A DNA stretch of 64,000 bases from an uncultured Saprospiraceae bacterium (GTDB lineage Bacteria; Bacteroidota; Bacteroidia; Chitinophagales; Saprospiraceae). The stretch covers positions 62,001 through 126,000 of the forward strand of contig CALIAU010000010.1 in the NCBI GenBank assembly GCA_938045585.1, written 5' to 3'. Below, piece after piece: positions 49,846-58,043 of this stretch. Made by a program: the position numbers and the translations under genes. How positions within the stretch are numbered: position 1 is the first letter of the stretch; every line of letters starts with the position of its first letter. Below the pieces are notes generated by a model that was not told the origin of the DNA, searched no databases, and saw nothing but the letters and a program-made list of their open reading frames with translations.

Positions 49846-52122
49846 TTAGGCAACGCCCATATCTTTTCTAATCTTATTCAATGCAGAGCCTGCACGTACC
49901 CAATCAATTTGTGCTTGATTGTACGTGTGCGCTACTTTGAACTCATCATTTGTACCATCGTGGTGATCCAGTTTTATTGTAAGTGGCTTTCCTGGAGCCA
50001 TCTGATCAAAATCTGTAATAGATACAATATCATCTTGACGTACAAGATCGTAGTCTGCTTTATTGACGAAAGTCAGTGCGAGCATACCCTGTTTTTTAAG
50101 ATTCGTCTCATGAATACGTGCAAACGATTTTACGATTACAGCATTTACACCGAGAAATCTTGGTTCCATTGCTGCATGTTCTCTTGAAGACCCTTCACCT
50201 AAATTCTCCTCTCCAAATACAACTGTCCCGATACCTTTTGCTTGGTAGGCCTTTGCAGAATCTGGCACAGGGATGTAATCATTGTTTACATAGTTAAGAA
50301 CAGAGTTTGCTTTATCATTGAAATAGTTGATTGCACCTGTATAACAGTTTTCTGATATATTTTGGAGATGCCCCCTATAGGTTAACCATGGTCCTGCCAT
50401 AGAAATGTGATCCGTCGTACATTTTCCTTTGACCTTTATCAGTATGCGCATGTCAGTCATGTCATCCTGTGTAATAGGAGTAAAGGGAGTAAGTAACTGT
50501 ATACGATCAGAATTAGGATCTACCTTAACGTCTATGCTGCTACCATCTTCTGCTGGGGCGTTATACCCTCTATCCTTAACATCAAAACCATTTGGTGGTA
50601 ATTCATGTCCAGTTGGTTCATCCAATTTTACCTGTTCACCCTTATCATTTGTCAAAGTATCTGTCATTGGATTAAAGTCCAACCTACCTGCTATTGCAAT
50701 AGCCGCTACCATTTCTGGTGAAGAGACAAAGGCATGCGTACTTGGATTACCATCCGCACGCTTAGAGAAGTTTCTGTTAAAAGAATGTATAATACTATTC
50801 TTTGGCGCATTCATAGGGTCCTTGTATCTTGCCCATTGCCCTATACAGGGTCCACATGCATTGGTAAATATTTTAGCATTTAGATCTTCAAATATTTGAA
50901 GTATACCATCACGTTCGGTTGTATATCTAACCTGCTCAGAACCTGGATTTATCCCAAACTCTGCCTTGGTAGTAAGTCCTTTGTCGACTGCCTGCTTTGC
51001 AATAGAAGCAGCTCTAGAAAGATCCTCATAAGAAGAGTTTGTACAAGAACCTATCAGTCCCCATTCTACATCTAGAGGCCATCCATTTTCTGTCGCCTTG
51101 TCCGTCATTTCTTTTCCTACGTTAGTAGAAAGATCCGGTGTAAAGGGTCCGTTGATAAGTGGTTGTAATTCAGAAAGATTTATTTCTATAACCTGATCAA
51201 AATATTTTTCTGGATCTGCATAACATTCTTCATCTGCAACCAAATATTCTTTCACTGCCAAGGCAGCATCTGCCACATCCTCTCTGTCTGTTGCTCTTAG
51301 ATATCTATCCATACTTTCGTCATAACCGAAGGTAGAGGTTGTTGCACCTATTTCTGCGCCCATGTTACAGATAGTTCCTTTTCCAGTACAGCTTAGATTT
51401 TTAGCACCCTCACCAAAGTACTCTACAATAGCACCTGTTCCACCTTTCACAGTAAGTATATCTGCTACCTTTAAGATAACATCCTTAGGCGAAGACCATC
51501 CGGATAATCTACCCGTTAATTTAACACCGATCAATTTTGGGTTTTTTAATTCCCAAGCCATACCAGCCATTACATCTACTGCATCTGCTCCACCTACACC
51601 TATTGCTACCATGCTAAGACCACCTGCATTCACTGTGTGGCTATCCGTACCTATCATCATACCGCCAGGAAAGGCATAATTTTCTAAGACCACCTGATGA
51701 ATGATTCCTGCGCCAGGTTTCCAAAAACCAATGCCATATTTATCCGAAACAGATTCTAAAAAGTTAAATACCTCATTACTTGTATTTATTGCATTTTGTA
51801 AATCTTCATCCGCACCTATTTTTGCCTGAATCAAGTGATCACAATGTACTGTGGAAGGTACAGCAACCTTACTTTTCCCCGCCATCATAAATTGAAGTAG
51901 CGCCATTTGCGCAGTTGCATCTTGCATCGCGACACGATCGGGTGCATAGAAAACGTAGTCCTTTGCACGTTCGTAATTAGCCATTGGAGAATCCGCATGC
52001 AGGTGTGCATACAATATTTTTTCTGCAAGAGTTAAAGGGCGATCAAGCGTTTCTCTGATCGCTGCAATTTTTCCTGGTAAAGCTGCGTAATGCGCTTTAA
52101 TCATGTCTATATCAAATGCCAT
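49846..52122 (-). CDS. acn: Aconitate hydratase (mitochondrial type)
   Basis: Interconverts citrate and isocitrate in the TCA cycle through a [4Fe-4S] cluster. The three cluster cysteines are visible in GSCTNSS (about residue 359) and [10 protein letters not shown] (about 422 and 425). Other family landmarks: [74 protein letters not shown]. 758 aa with swivel domain last, the mitochondrial-like branch. Monocistronic: a promoter box lies 21 bases upstream and a terminator follows. Confidence 0.95.
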   Translation of the reverse strand: MAFDIDMIKAHYAALPGKIAAIRETLDRPLTLAEKILYAHLHADSPMANYERAKDYVFYAPDRVAMQDATAQMALLQFMMAGKSKVAVPSTVHCDHLIQAKIGADEDLQNAINTSNEVFNFLESVSDKYGIGFWKPGAGIIHQVVLENYAFPGGMMIGTDSHTVNAGGLSMVAIGVGGADAVDVMAGMAWELKNPKLIGVKLTGRLSGWSSPKDVILKVADILTVKGGTGAIVEYFGEGAKNLSCTGKGTICNMGAEIGATTSTFGYDESMDRYLRATDREDVADAALAVKEYLVADEECYADPEKYFDQVIEINLSELQPLINGPFTPDLSTNVGKEMTDKATENGWPLDVEWGLIGSCTNSSYEDLSRAASIAKQAVDKGLTTKAEFGINPGSEQVRYTTERDGILQIFEDLNAKIFTNACGPCIGQWARYKDPMNAPKNSIIHSFNRNFSKRADGNPSTHAFVSSPEMVAAIAIAGRLDFNPMTDTLTNDKGEQVKLDEPTGHELPPNGFDVKDRGYNAPAEDGSSIDVKVDPNSDRIQLLTPFTPITQDDMTDMRILIKVKGKCTTDHISMAGPWLTYRGHLQNISENCYTGAINYFNDKANSVLNYVNNDYIPVPDSAKAYQAKGIGTVVFGEENLGEGSSREHAAMEPRFLGVNAVIVKSFARIHETNLKKQGMLALTFVNKADYDLVRQDDIVSITDFDQMAPGKPLTIKLDHHDGTNDEFKVAHTYNQAQIDWVRAGSALNKIRKDMGVA

Positions 52123-52462
52123 AAATCTGTTTGTTTGAGCTGCAAATATATCTCTTTATATAGAGAGAACACAGAATTATGAAAACTGTTGAATAAAAAA
52201 GGGCTATAATTTCGTGATTTTTAACAAGCAGTATCCATATGGACTAAGATTGCAATCTGATATCTCCATATTCTTAAGAAGAAAACTCTGGGCGATTCCC
52301 ATTTGCTATACACAATTGCCACCCACGGGTCAGGCTATGCTGCGGTTCCGCCTGCCTGCTTGCATACGCAGGCAGGTCCTTATCGCGAAAAGGGCTAGAC
52401 TAAGTGCTAATATGTCCATACCTTATTCTTTAATGCATCTCGAATACGTTATTTTTAAGGGT
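52123..52462. other. Divergent intergenic region with a CCTGCCTGC hairpin
   Basis: The 340 bases between the divergent aconitase and lipoprotein genes include a GC-rich patch at about 52315-52390. In it CCTGCCTGC (52351-52359) and GCAGGCAGG (52368-52376) form a perfect 9-bp stem. The same hairpin word occurs in the dispersed element at 57939-57960, and nearby CCCACGGGTCAGGC is also GC-rich, so this may be a worn relative of that element. An open frame from 52214 runs through it into the lipoprotein gene but has no protein-like sequence. Confidence 0.55.
52143..52150 (-). promoter_or_regulatory. Candidate -7 element for aconitase
   Basis: TATATTTG on the minus strand fits TAnnTTTG, about 20 bases before ATG 52122. 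The -33 region (TGTGTTC) is a poor match. Confidence 0.5.
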
Positions 52463-54229
52463 ATGAAATTATTAAGCAAACTTCTACTCCTTTCTTTATT
52501 CCTTATCTATGCCTGCGGAGATGATTCAGCAACGGACCCAGACATCTATTCATGTTCTGACTTGGAGCAATTTATTGCAAGAGTAAAAATGGAATCAGAA
52601 AATGATAATTATATCATGGATAGAGATTTCCAAGACGGTGCATATATATTTACCTATGTTGATGGACTACAGTTATCATTACTTGAAGGAGAACAATGTG
52701 AACAAAATAATCTGTTTGGAAATGATGGTTGGTCTTTTATTATGCAATTTATCGGTGGCAGTACTTCAGGAAGTCTTAAAAGAATTGGCAACATATTTCT
52801 TGACAGCAGTGTAAATCCTAATGGCTATTGTCCACTGATGTCTACTATAGAAACAAATTTACCAGCAGGCCTGCGAGTTCGTAGTGTCGTACAAGGAAAA
52901 CATGGGAGCATAACAGATGTTGTGCAAGAACACGTGTCTGCAGAAAAGAATCCAAGTTTAGCAATTTATGGATTGTATCCAGATTATGAAAATACGATAG
53001 AATTAGAAGTCTATTCTGCATCTGGTGATTTTCTAAAGAGTATCTCAATAGATGTGCAGACAGATCCTATAGAACTTGATCTACCAGAAATCGTAGTTAG
53101 CACAATGGATACGGTCGCCATGCAAGAAGGGCTTACTCTGATTAGTGAACGTCTCTACAGCAAACCCAATAGACCCTTTATGATAGATGCGTATGGAGAT
53201 GTGCGTTGGTATCTTGTACTAAAGGATCATCCGCAATTGTCAGACCTGATTTATGATGTGGGTATGGAACGATTGCAGAATGGCAATCTGTACTTTGGAG
53301 ATCTTATAACAGATTCTGTATACGAGATGGACTGGAGTGGAGAAGTAGTTTCACAGATATCTCTTGCACCCTATCAGTTTCATCATAATGTATATGAAAA
53401 ACCAGATGGAAATTTCTTAGTAACTGTTACTGATTTAAACAGTACACACCAGAATGGTACGCCCACTGTGGAGGACTTTATCTTGGAAATAACACCAGAA
53501 GGAGTACAGTTAAAGCAGTGGGATTTAAAAGATTTCTTAGATGAAAATAGAACCGCCTGGGATGATAATCTTGATGATCTACCTGTGGACTGGGCGCATG
53601 CAAATTCTGTCGTATATGATCCCAGTGACAATACCATTATAGTGAGCTGTAGATTGCAAGGAGCAATTAAGATTGGCTATGATGATGCGATAAAGTGGAT
53701 TATAGGACCGCATAGAGGCTGGGGACAGAATAGGAGAGGAGAAGACTTGAATCAATTTTTATTGCAAGCTTTAGACGCAGACGGAAATCCAATTATGGAT
53801 ACAGCAGTATTGGATGGCGTTGCAAATCATCCTGACTTTGAATGGAACTGGTATCAACATGCTGTGGACAAACTACCCAATGGTGATTTTATACTCTTTG
53901 ACAATGGGGACAAGAGAAATTTCACTGGGGACGAACGCTATAGTAGAGCTGTTCAATATCGTGTAGACGAAAGCAATAAGACGATACAACAAATCTGGGA
54001 CTATGGGAAAGAACGTGGTTTGTTCGCCTATTCATTCATTGTTTCAGATGTAGATAGACTGGATAATGGAAATATACTTTTTGCCCCGGGACATAGAGTG
54101 AATAATATGAATGGAGAGGGAGGAAAGCTTATTGAAATTAATCCGGAGACAGACGAGGAAGTATGGGAAGTAGAGATAGCTGGACAGAGTGGTAGAGCGT
54201 TTCATAGGGTGGAACGGATAGTTTTCTAA
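52463..54229 (+). CDS. Arylsulfotransferase-like (ASST) lipoprotein
   Basis: 588 aa from ATG 52463. Lipoprotein signal KLLSKLLLLSLFLIYAC, with Cys about residue 18. After ~150 residues comes a beta-propeller of the arylsulfate sulfotransferase type: RPFMIDAYGDVRWYL, FHHNVYEKPDGNFLVTVTD, VDWAHANSVVYDPSDNTIIVS, KWIIGPHRGWG, WYQHAVDKLPNGDFILFDNG and LDNGNILFAPGHR. The conserved histidines after QF, WA, WYQ and PG are those expected to bind or receive sulfate. Such enzymes move sulfate between phenolic compounds in the periplasm or on the surface. In-frame codons from 52214 are not used because they precede the signal. Confidence 0.8.
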   Translation: MKLLSKLLLLSLFLIYACGDDSATDPDIYSCSDLEQFIARVKMESENDNYIMDRDFQDGAYIFTYVDGLQLSLLEGEQCEQNNLFGNDGWSFIMQFIGGSTSGSLKRIGNIFLDSSVNPNGYCPLMSTIETNLPAGLRVRSVVQGKHGSITDVVQEHVSAEKNPSLAIYGLYPDYENTIELEVYSASGDFLKSISIDVQTDPIELDLPEIVVSTMDTVAMQEGLTLISERLYSKPNRPFMIDAYGDVRWYLVLKDHPQLSDLIYDVGMERLQNGNLYFGDLITDSVYEMDWSGEVVSQISLAPYQFHHNVYEKPDGNFLVTVTDLNSTHQNGTPTVEDFILEITPEGVQLKQWDLKDFLDENRTAWDDNLDDLPVDWAHANSVVYDPSDNTIIVSCRLQGAIKIGYDDAIKWIIGPHRGWGQNRRGEDLNQFLLQALDADGNPIMDTAVLDGVANHPDFEWNWYQHAVDKLPNGDFILFDNGDKRNFTGDERYSRAVQYRVDESNKTIQQIWDYGKERGLFAYSFIVSDVDRLDNGNILFAPGHRVNNMNGEGGKLIEINPETDEEVWEVEIAGQSGRAFHRVERIVF

Positions 54230-54376
54230 GGTTTGGTGGATGGAATACTCTACCATCGATATAATGCTCTACTTTGTACTGATTACGGCACCCTTCATCT
54301 AAAGAAGAAGAAAGGCGTTAACTTTTGATTGGAGAAATCGCTCTCTTCCTCTTGAACACAAGAAAAATCAAGCAAA

Positions 54377-55546
54377 ATGAATTTCAGGCAACTCTTCTTC
54401 TTTGTTACGACAGTTTTTATAATGGCATGTAAGGAAAGTCCCGAAAAAACAAACGTAAAAGAGGATCAAACGACCTATCAATCTGAGAAACTTGAAGAAT
54501 ATTTTGAAACTTTAAAGGATCTGAAAAAATTTAATGGTGTTGTACTTGTGAAAAAGCAGAATGCAATAGTGCACAGCGGGATTTATAACATCTTTGAAGA
54601 TCCGACAAACAGTTTGCATGTATTTAATCATTCCCAGTTTGATATTCATTCGATATCAAAATTGATGGCAAAGGCGGTCTTTGTGGATTTAGAGAAGGAG
54701 CATATCCTATCCCGAACTGATTATATAGCTAAATACATTCCAGACTTTCCGAAAGGAGACAAAATCACCTTAGAACATCTATTAGATAATCAATCTGGTC
54801 TGCCTAGAGGTTTAAAGAACAAGCCAGATAATTTAATAGAAAAAACGCCAGATGAACTTATAGATTTAATTAAGAAAGAAGAGTTCTTGTTTGAACCAGG
54901 AAGTGAAACAGGATATTCTAATATTGGATATCAAGTGCTATATTATATCATTGCGAAATCAGTCGTTATGCCTTTTGTTGCATTGCTTGATAAAAAATTA
55001 TTTAAGCCTTTACAGATGCATAGTACCGGAGCACATTTTTATTTACCTAAGGAAAATTTGAAATCCTTAGTGATGAATCATGAAGGTGAGGATGGTGATT
55101 TTATAGTTGTCCCTAATGTACAAAGTGATGGAAAGAACCAAGCAAAAATATACTCAACGGTAAATGATCTGATTCTGTTTATTGAACATGTAAAAAATGA
55201 ACCCTACGCAAAACAACTTGGAAACAAAGAAAGAATAGGCTGGTCAGGTGGAGGGGATGGTATTCTGTCCCATATTGAATATAATCTAGCAGGAGATTAC
55301 GAACTGTGCTTCTTTTCTAATTATGACGAAATTCCTTTTGGAGACATCATTAAGACTGTTGAAAAGATTATGACAAATCAGACCTATACATTACCCAAAG
55401 CTATTAACAGAAAAGCAACGACACTAAGCGATGCAGTACTAAAGAATTATGTAGGCAGATACAGGATGAGAGAGTTTAATAATAATGTGTTTGAATTTAG
55501 ACTGGAGGAATCAAAACTTGTGTTTTATCAAGATGGAGAGAGATGA
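54377..55546 (+). CDS. Class C beta-lactamase-like serine hydrolase lipoprotein, cut by an in-frame TGA
   Basis: A lipoprotein signal (NFRQLFFFVTTVFIMAC) precedes a penicillin-binding/class C beta-lactamase-like domain: catalytic SISK in FDIHSISKLMAK (about residue 93), Tyr of GYSNIGY (about 179) and WSGGGDG as the third motif. Members are peptidases or esterases. The frame stops at TGA 55544-55546 after YQDGER, in the middle of a C-terminal lipocalin/DUF3471-like region, and continues open in the same frame to 55699. TGG to TGA (Trp) is a likely mutation. The catalytic domain is intact, so a shortened product could still be active. Confidence 0.75.
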   Translation: MNFRQLFFFVTTVFIMACKESPEKTNVKEDQTTYQSEKLEEYFETLKDLKKFNGVVLVKKQNAIVHSGIYNIFEDPTNSLHVFNHSQFDIHSISKLMAKAVFVDLEKEHILSRTDYIAKYIPDFPKGDKITLEHLLDNQSGLPRGLKNKPDNLIEKTPDELIDLIKKEEFLFEPGSETGYSNIGYQVLYYIIAKSVVMPFVALLDKKLFKPLQMHSTGAHFYLPKENLKSLVMNHEGEDGDFIVVPNVQSDGKNQAKIYSTVNDLILFIEHVKNEPYAKQLGNKERIGWSGGGDGILSHIEYNLAGDYELCFFSNYDEIPFGDIIKTVEKIMTNQTYTLPKAINRKATTLSDAVLKNYVGRYRMREFNNNVFEFRLEESKLVFYQDGER

Positions 55547-55699
55547 TCTGAACTACAAGCGGAAACTGAGAATACCTTTTTTGACGAACCCACAAATGAA
55601 GACTATTTCGAATTTAGAAAGAAGAAGGATGGGGATTATGAATTAATCTTTCATTATAAGAAAGTGGAGGTAAAGGGTGTGCTTGAAAGAGAAGAGTGA
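55547..55699 (+). pseudogene. In-frame continuation of the serine hydrolase after TGA
   Basis: The same reading frame stays open for 50 codons after the TGA and ends at TGA 55697. It gives a strand-rich, protein-like sequence (SELQAETENTFFDEPT, then YFEFRKKKDGDYELIFHY) that fits the C-terminal accessory domain of this hydrolase family. No start codon precedes it, so it is translated only by readthrough, if at all. Confidence 0.65.
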
Positions 55700-55797
55700 A
55701 TCCATTACATGCGAGTAAATATTTGAATAAAATTATCTTGGCGATGTAAATAAGACTGAGAAAATGAGTATCTTATACTTCACTCATTCTAAAAGAT

Positions 55798-56319
55798 ATG
55801 CAGCCATCTAAATTGTTAAAACTAGCAACAGCAGTATTATTTATCTTCATCTCTTTCACGGGATATAGCCAAACCAAGATTCTTTTGCACACAGACTTTG
55901 AAGGGAATGTGGTCTCTGGCTCTAAAGAAAAACTGATCGAAGAAATTCGCAAAGGCTATTCGGTTAGAGTAGGTTGGCAACTTGATTTTAATAAGGACGG
56001 GGTAGGAGATTTTGACCATTGGGCGCCAGCAGAGTTTATCACTATTCTTGGCAATGATGTATTTACCCAAATACGAAATATAAATGTGCAATTGCCCTAT
56101 CAGGATAAACCTCAGGTAGATATTATTCCTGTGAATATTATGTGGACTGCAATACTCGGAACGAACAGTGTCTTAAGAAACAGGTCTGTGTATGAAGACT
56201 TAGAACTCGAGTATGACGAGGAGGGTAAAGCGATAATGGATGAGGAAACGGAACAGCAAATGAAAATGCGCGAAGTCAGTTCTTGGAAGGTTGCAACGTT
56301 TTGGGCGATTGAGTACTAG
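55798..56319 (+). CDS. Secreted hypothetical protein, 173 aa
   Basis: A signal peptide (LLKLATAVLFIFISFTGYSQ) precedes about 150 residues of mixed alpha/beta sequence with an acidic patch (YEDLELEYDEEGKAIMDEETEQQ) and FNKDGVGDFDHW, which resembles a calcium-binding D-x-D-x-D loop. I do not recognise a family. It lies about 100 bases after the interrupted hydrolase and 43 bases before the reductase-like gene; no terminator was seen between the two latter genes, so co-transcription is possible. Confidence 0.6.
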   Translation: MQPSKLLKLATAVLFIFISFTGYSQTKILLHTDFEGNVVSGSKEKLIEEIRKGYSVRVGWQLDFNKDGVGDFDHWAPAEFITILGNDVFTQIRNINVQLPYQDKPQVDIIPVNIMWTAILGTNSVLRNRSVYEDLELEYDEEGKAIMDEETEQQMKMREVSSWKVATFWAIEY

Positions 56320-56362
56320 TTCTTACAAAGCTACTATGTTGGTGTAAATATTTGAAAATTGA

Positions 56363-56902
56363 ATGGATAGTAAGAATATAGTATTTATTGCGCAAAGTCT
56401 AGATGGTTATATTGCTGGTAAAAAAGGTGAACTGGATTGGCTACATAGCATTCCGAATCCGGAAAAGGATGATTTGGGTTTCACACAGTTAATGCAGGAT
56501 GTAGATGCAATTGTAATGGGGCGACTAACTTTTGAAACTGTTTGTGGATTCGGAGGGGAATGGCCATATAGTAAACCTGTATTCGTATTAAGTAAGACTC
56601 TGCAGGAAGTGCCTAGTAGATTCAAATCGAAAGTGAGTTTGTTGCAGGGTAATCCTAGTGAAGTTCTTGCCAAAGTTCATGCTAGAAAATTCTTCCGTTT
56701 GTATATAGACGGAGGGACAACCATACAAAGTTTCCTTAAAGAAGATTTGATTGATGAACTTAGAATTACTACAATTCCAATTTTGCTTGGGGGCGGCTCC
56801 TCACTTTTTGGAGATCTAGTTTCTGTGGTAGATTTTGTTCATATAGAATCAAAGGTGTTCTTAGGTCAGCTTGTTCAGAGTCATTATAAAAGAAAAAGAT
56901 AA
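56363..56902 (+). CDS. Dihydrofolate-reductase-like (RibD C-terminal) protein
   Basis: 179 aa of the DHFR-like fold: NIVFIAQSLDGYIAGKKGELDWL, VDAIVMGRLTFETVCGFGGEWPY, KPVFVLSKTL, LYIDGGTTIQSFLKEDLIDELRITTIPILLGGGSSLFG. These are the cofactor-binding motifs of the RibD_C/YwjB-type reductases, which use NADPH on an unknown substrate and are distinct from true FolA. Cytoplasmic; followed by a terminator-like hairpin. Confidence 0.88.
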   Translation: MDSKNIVFIAQSLDGYIAGKKGELDWLHSIPNPEKDDLGFTQLMQDVDAIVMGRLTFETVCGFGGEWPYSKPVFVLSKTLQEVPSRFKSKVSLLQGNPSEVLAKVHARKFFRLYIDGGTTIQSFLKEDLIDELRITTIPILLGGGSSLFGDLVSVVDFVHIESKVFLGQLVQSHYKRKR

Positions 56903-56933
56903 CATGCTAATTTGTTGAATTCTATTTTCGTGC

Positions 56934-56967
56934 AAAAAAAATAGCAGACTAAGAATTGTCTGCTATT
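56934..56967 (-). terminator. Terminator between convergent genes
   Basis: ATAGCAGAC and GTCTGCTAT form a perfect 9-bp stem (extended by an A-T pair) around TAAGAATT. An A-run on its left gives a T-run on the minus strand, so it mainly serves the gene at 56996-57709. Confidence 0.8.
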
Positions 56968-56995
56968 AAAATGGTTATGGAATTCAGTTCTTGGT

Positions 56996-57709
56996 TTAAT
57001 TTTCTACCTCCATCAATTCTTTTACTTCTTTCACTTCTTTTGTTAAAGAAGCCTTAGATGCTTTCTTCTTACAAACCTTACAGAGTTCAGAAATTCCTTT
57101 TTGTTCAAAGGACTCTTTAATACTTCCGTTACTAAGTGACTTACCTTTAATGTACTGGCAGTCATCGTAGGCATGGTATTTATTCCCCGCAGTAGACCAG
57201 TATACATTGTCGCTATTAATATTGAGGCTTTGCGCAGCTACTGTTTGTGCATTAATTTCTTCAGAATATTTCTCAACAGACGGAGGGTTAAAGTCTGCTC
57301 CTGTTAGGCCAGCAGCTACCATAGCAACAGCAGCGATACTTCCCGCAATGCCTTTTGTCTTTCCACTAATATTTTTATTTGTAAGAATCAAAGCTACCAT
57401 AGGTAAAAAGGCAAGCACTCCCATTATTGCTCCGAGTTGGTTTTGTATGAAGAACCGTGTGGAGTCTTTTTCTGAGGCTGGATCTAGTCTGTTTGCTTTT
57501 TTCCAAAGTGTAGATCCTGTAATTGCTAGTGCTAGAATTACGACTATAGCAATGATCAACTGAATCAGCGTTTCATCGCTTATAAGTTTCATGATTGCAA
57601 ACACCTGACCTGCCATTGCTAGTAGCCAGGCTACAAAGGCAAATATGCGTAATTGTTTTGCTTTACCCTTTGCTTCAGGAGAAGCTTGGAATGAATTTGT
57701 ATTGCTCAT
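56996..57709 (-). CDS. Membrane protein with C-terminal Cys/His putative metal-binding segment, 237 aa
   Basis: Four hydrophobic helices are visible (IFAFVAWLLAMAGQVFAIM; LIQLIIAIVVILALAITGS; GAIMGVLAFLPMVALIL; GIAGSIAAVAMVAAGL). A soluble tail follows: VYWSTAGNKYHAYDDCQYIKG...ISELCKVCKKK. The H-x4-C...C-x2-C set resembles small zinc-binding modules found at the ends of bacterial nuclease or Ada-like proteins. The last 25 residues are a charged helix (SLTKEVKEVKELMEVEN). No family is assigned with confidence; orientation of the tail is not certain. Monocistronic. Confidence 0.65.
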   Translation of the reverse strand: MSNTNSFQASPEAKGKAKQLRIFAFVAWLLAMAGQVFAIMKLISDETLIQLIIAIVVILALAITGSTLWKKANRLDPASEKDSTRFFIQNQLGAIMGVLAFLPMVALILTNKNISGKTKGIAGSIAAVAMVAAGLTGADFNPPSVEKYSEEINAQTVAAQSLNINSDNVYWSTAGNKYHAYDDCQYIKGKSLSNGSIKESFEQKGISELCKVCKKKASKASLTKEVKEVKELMEVEN

Positions 57710-58043
57710 TAATTGTGTTTATTTTTTGACGTTGAGGTGTATGTATAAGTCACCTTGCATGTAGTGAGATTTTTTTTGGACGGGCATAGGAGAAAGACGC
57801 TAGAAAGCAAGAAATTAAATTAAAATGAAACTTGTAATGCGGAATTGTATTTTCTAAGGCTCTGAAGGAGCCGCGCGTGAGTCTGCCTGGAAGGCACCGC
57901 AGGTGGTCGCATAGCGACCGAGCCGTATGGCGAGCCTGCCTGCCTGCGTGCGCAGGCAGGTCTGAAGGGAGCGACCTCCATCTCTGATGGATGGGCACGC
58001 CCAAATAAATATTTTAATGGTTTTTCTACGAGAAACTCTAATA
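57710..58043. other. Intergenic region occupied by a dispersed element
   Basis: The 334-base gap between two minus-strand genes contains the third copy of the GGGCGTGCCC element (57874-58002) and AT-rich flanks. Overlapping ORFs at 57750-58004 and 57820-58062 are produced by the GC-rich repeat and are not credible genes. Confidence 0.7.
57874..58002 (-). repeat. Dispersed GGGCGTGCCC...CTCACGC element, copy 3 (diverged, longer)
   Basis: On the minus strand it starts GGGCGTGCCC at 58002 and ends CTCACGCGC at 57874, the same ends as copies 1 and 2, with a different, longer middle. Several hairpins are visible: GGTCGC and GCGACC around ATA; CCTGCCTGCG and CGCAGGCAGG (57939-57960); CATCTCTGATGG. 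The plus-strand flank after its end (AAATAAAT) resembles that of copy 2. Confidence 0.7.

Noticed and set aside
52214-52462. N-terminal extension of the arylsulfotransferase-like protein
   Set aside because: The 83 extra codons cross a GC-rich hairpin and would hide the lipoprotein signal that starts at ATG 52463.
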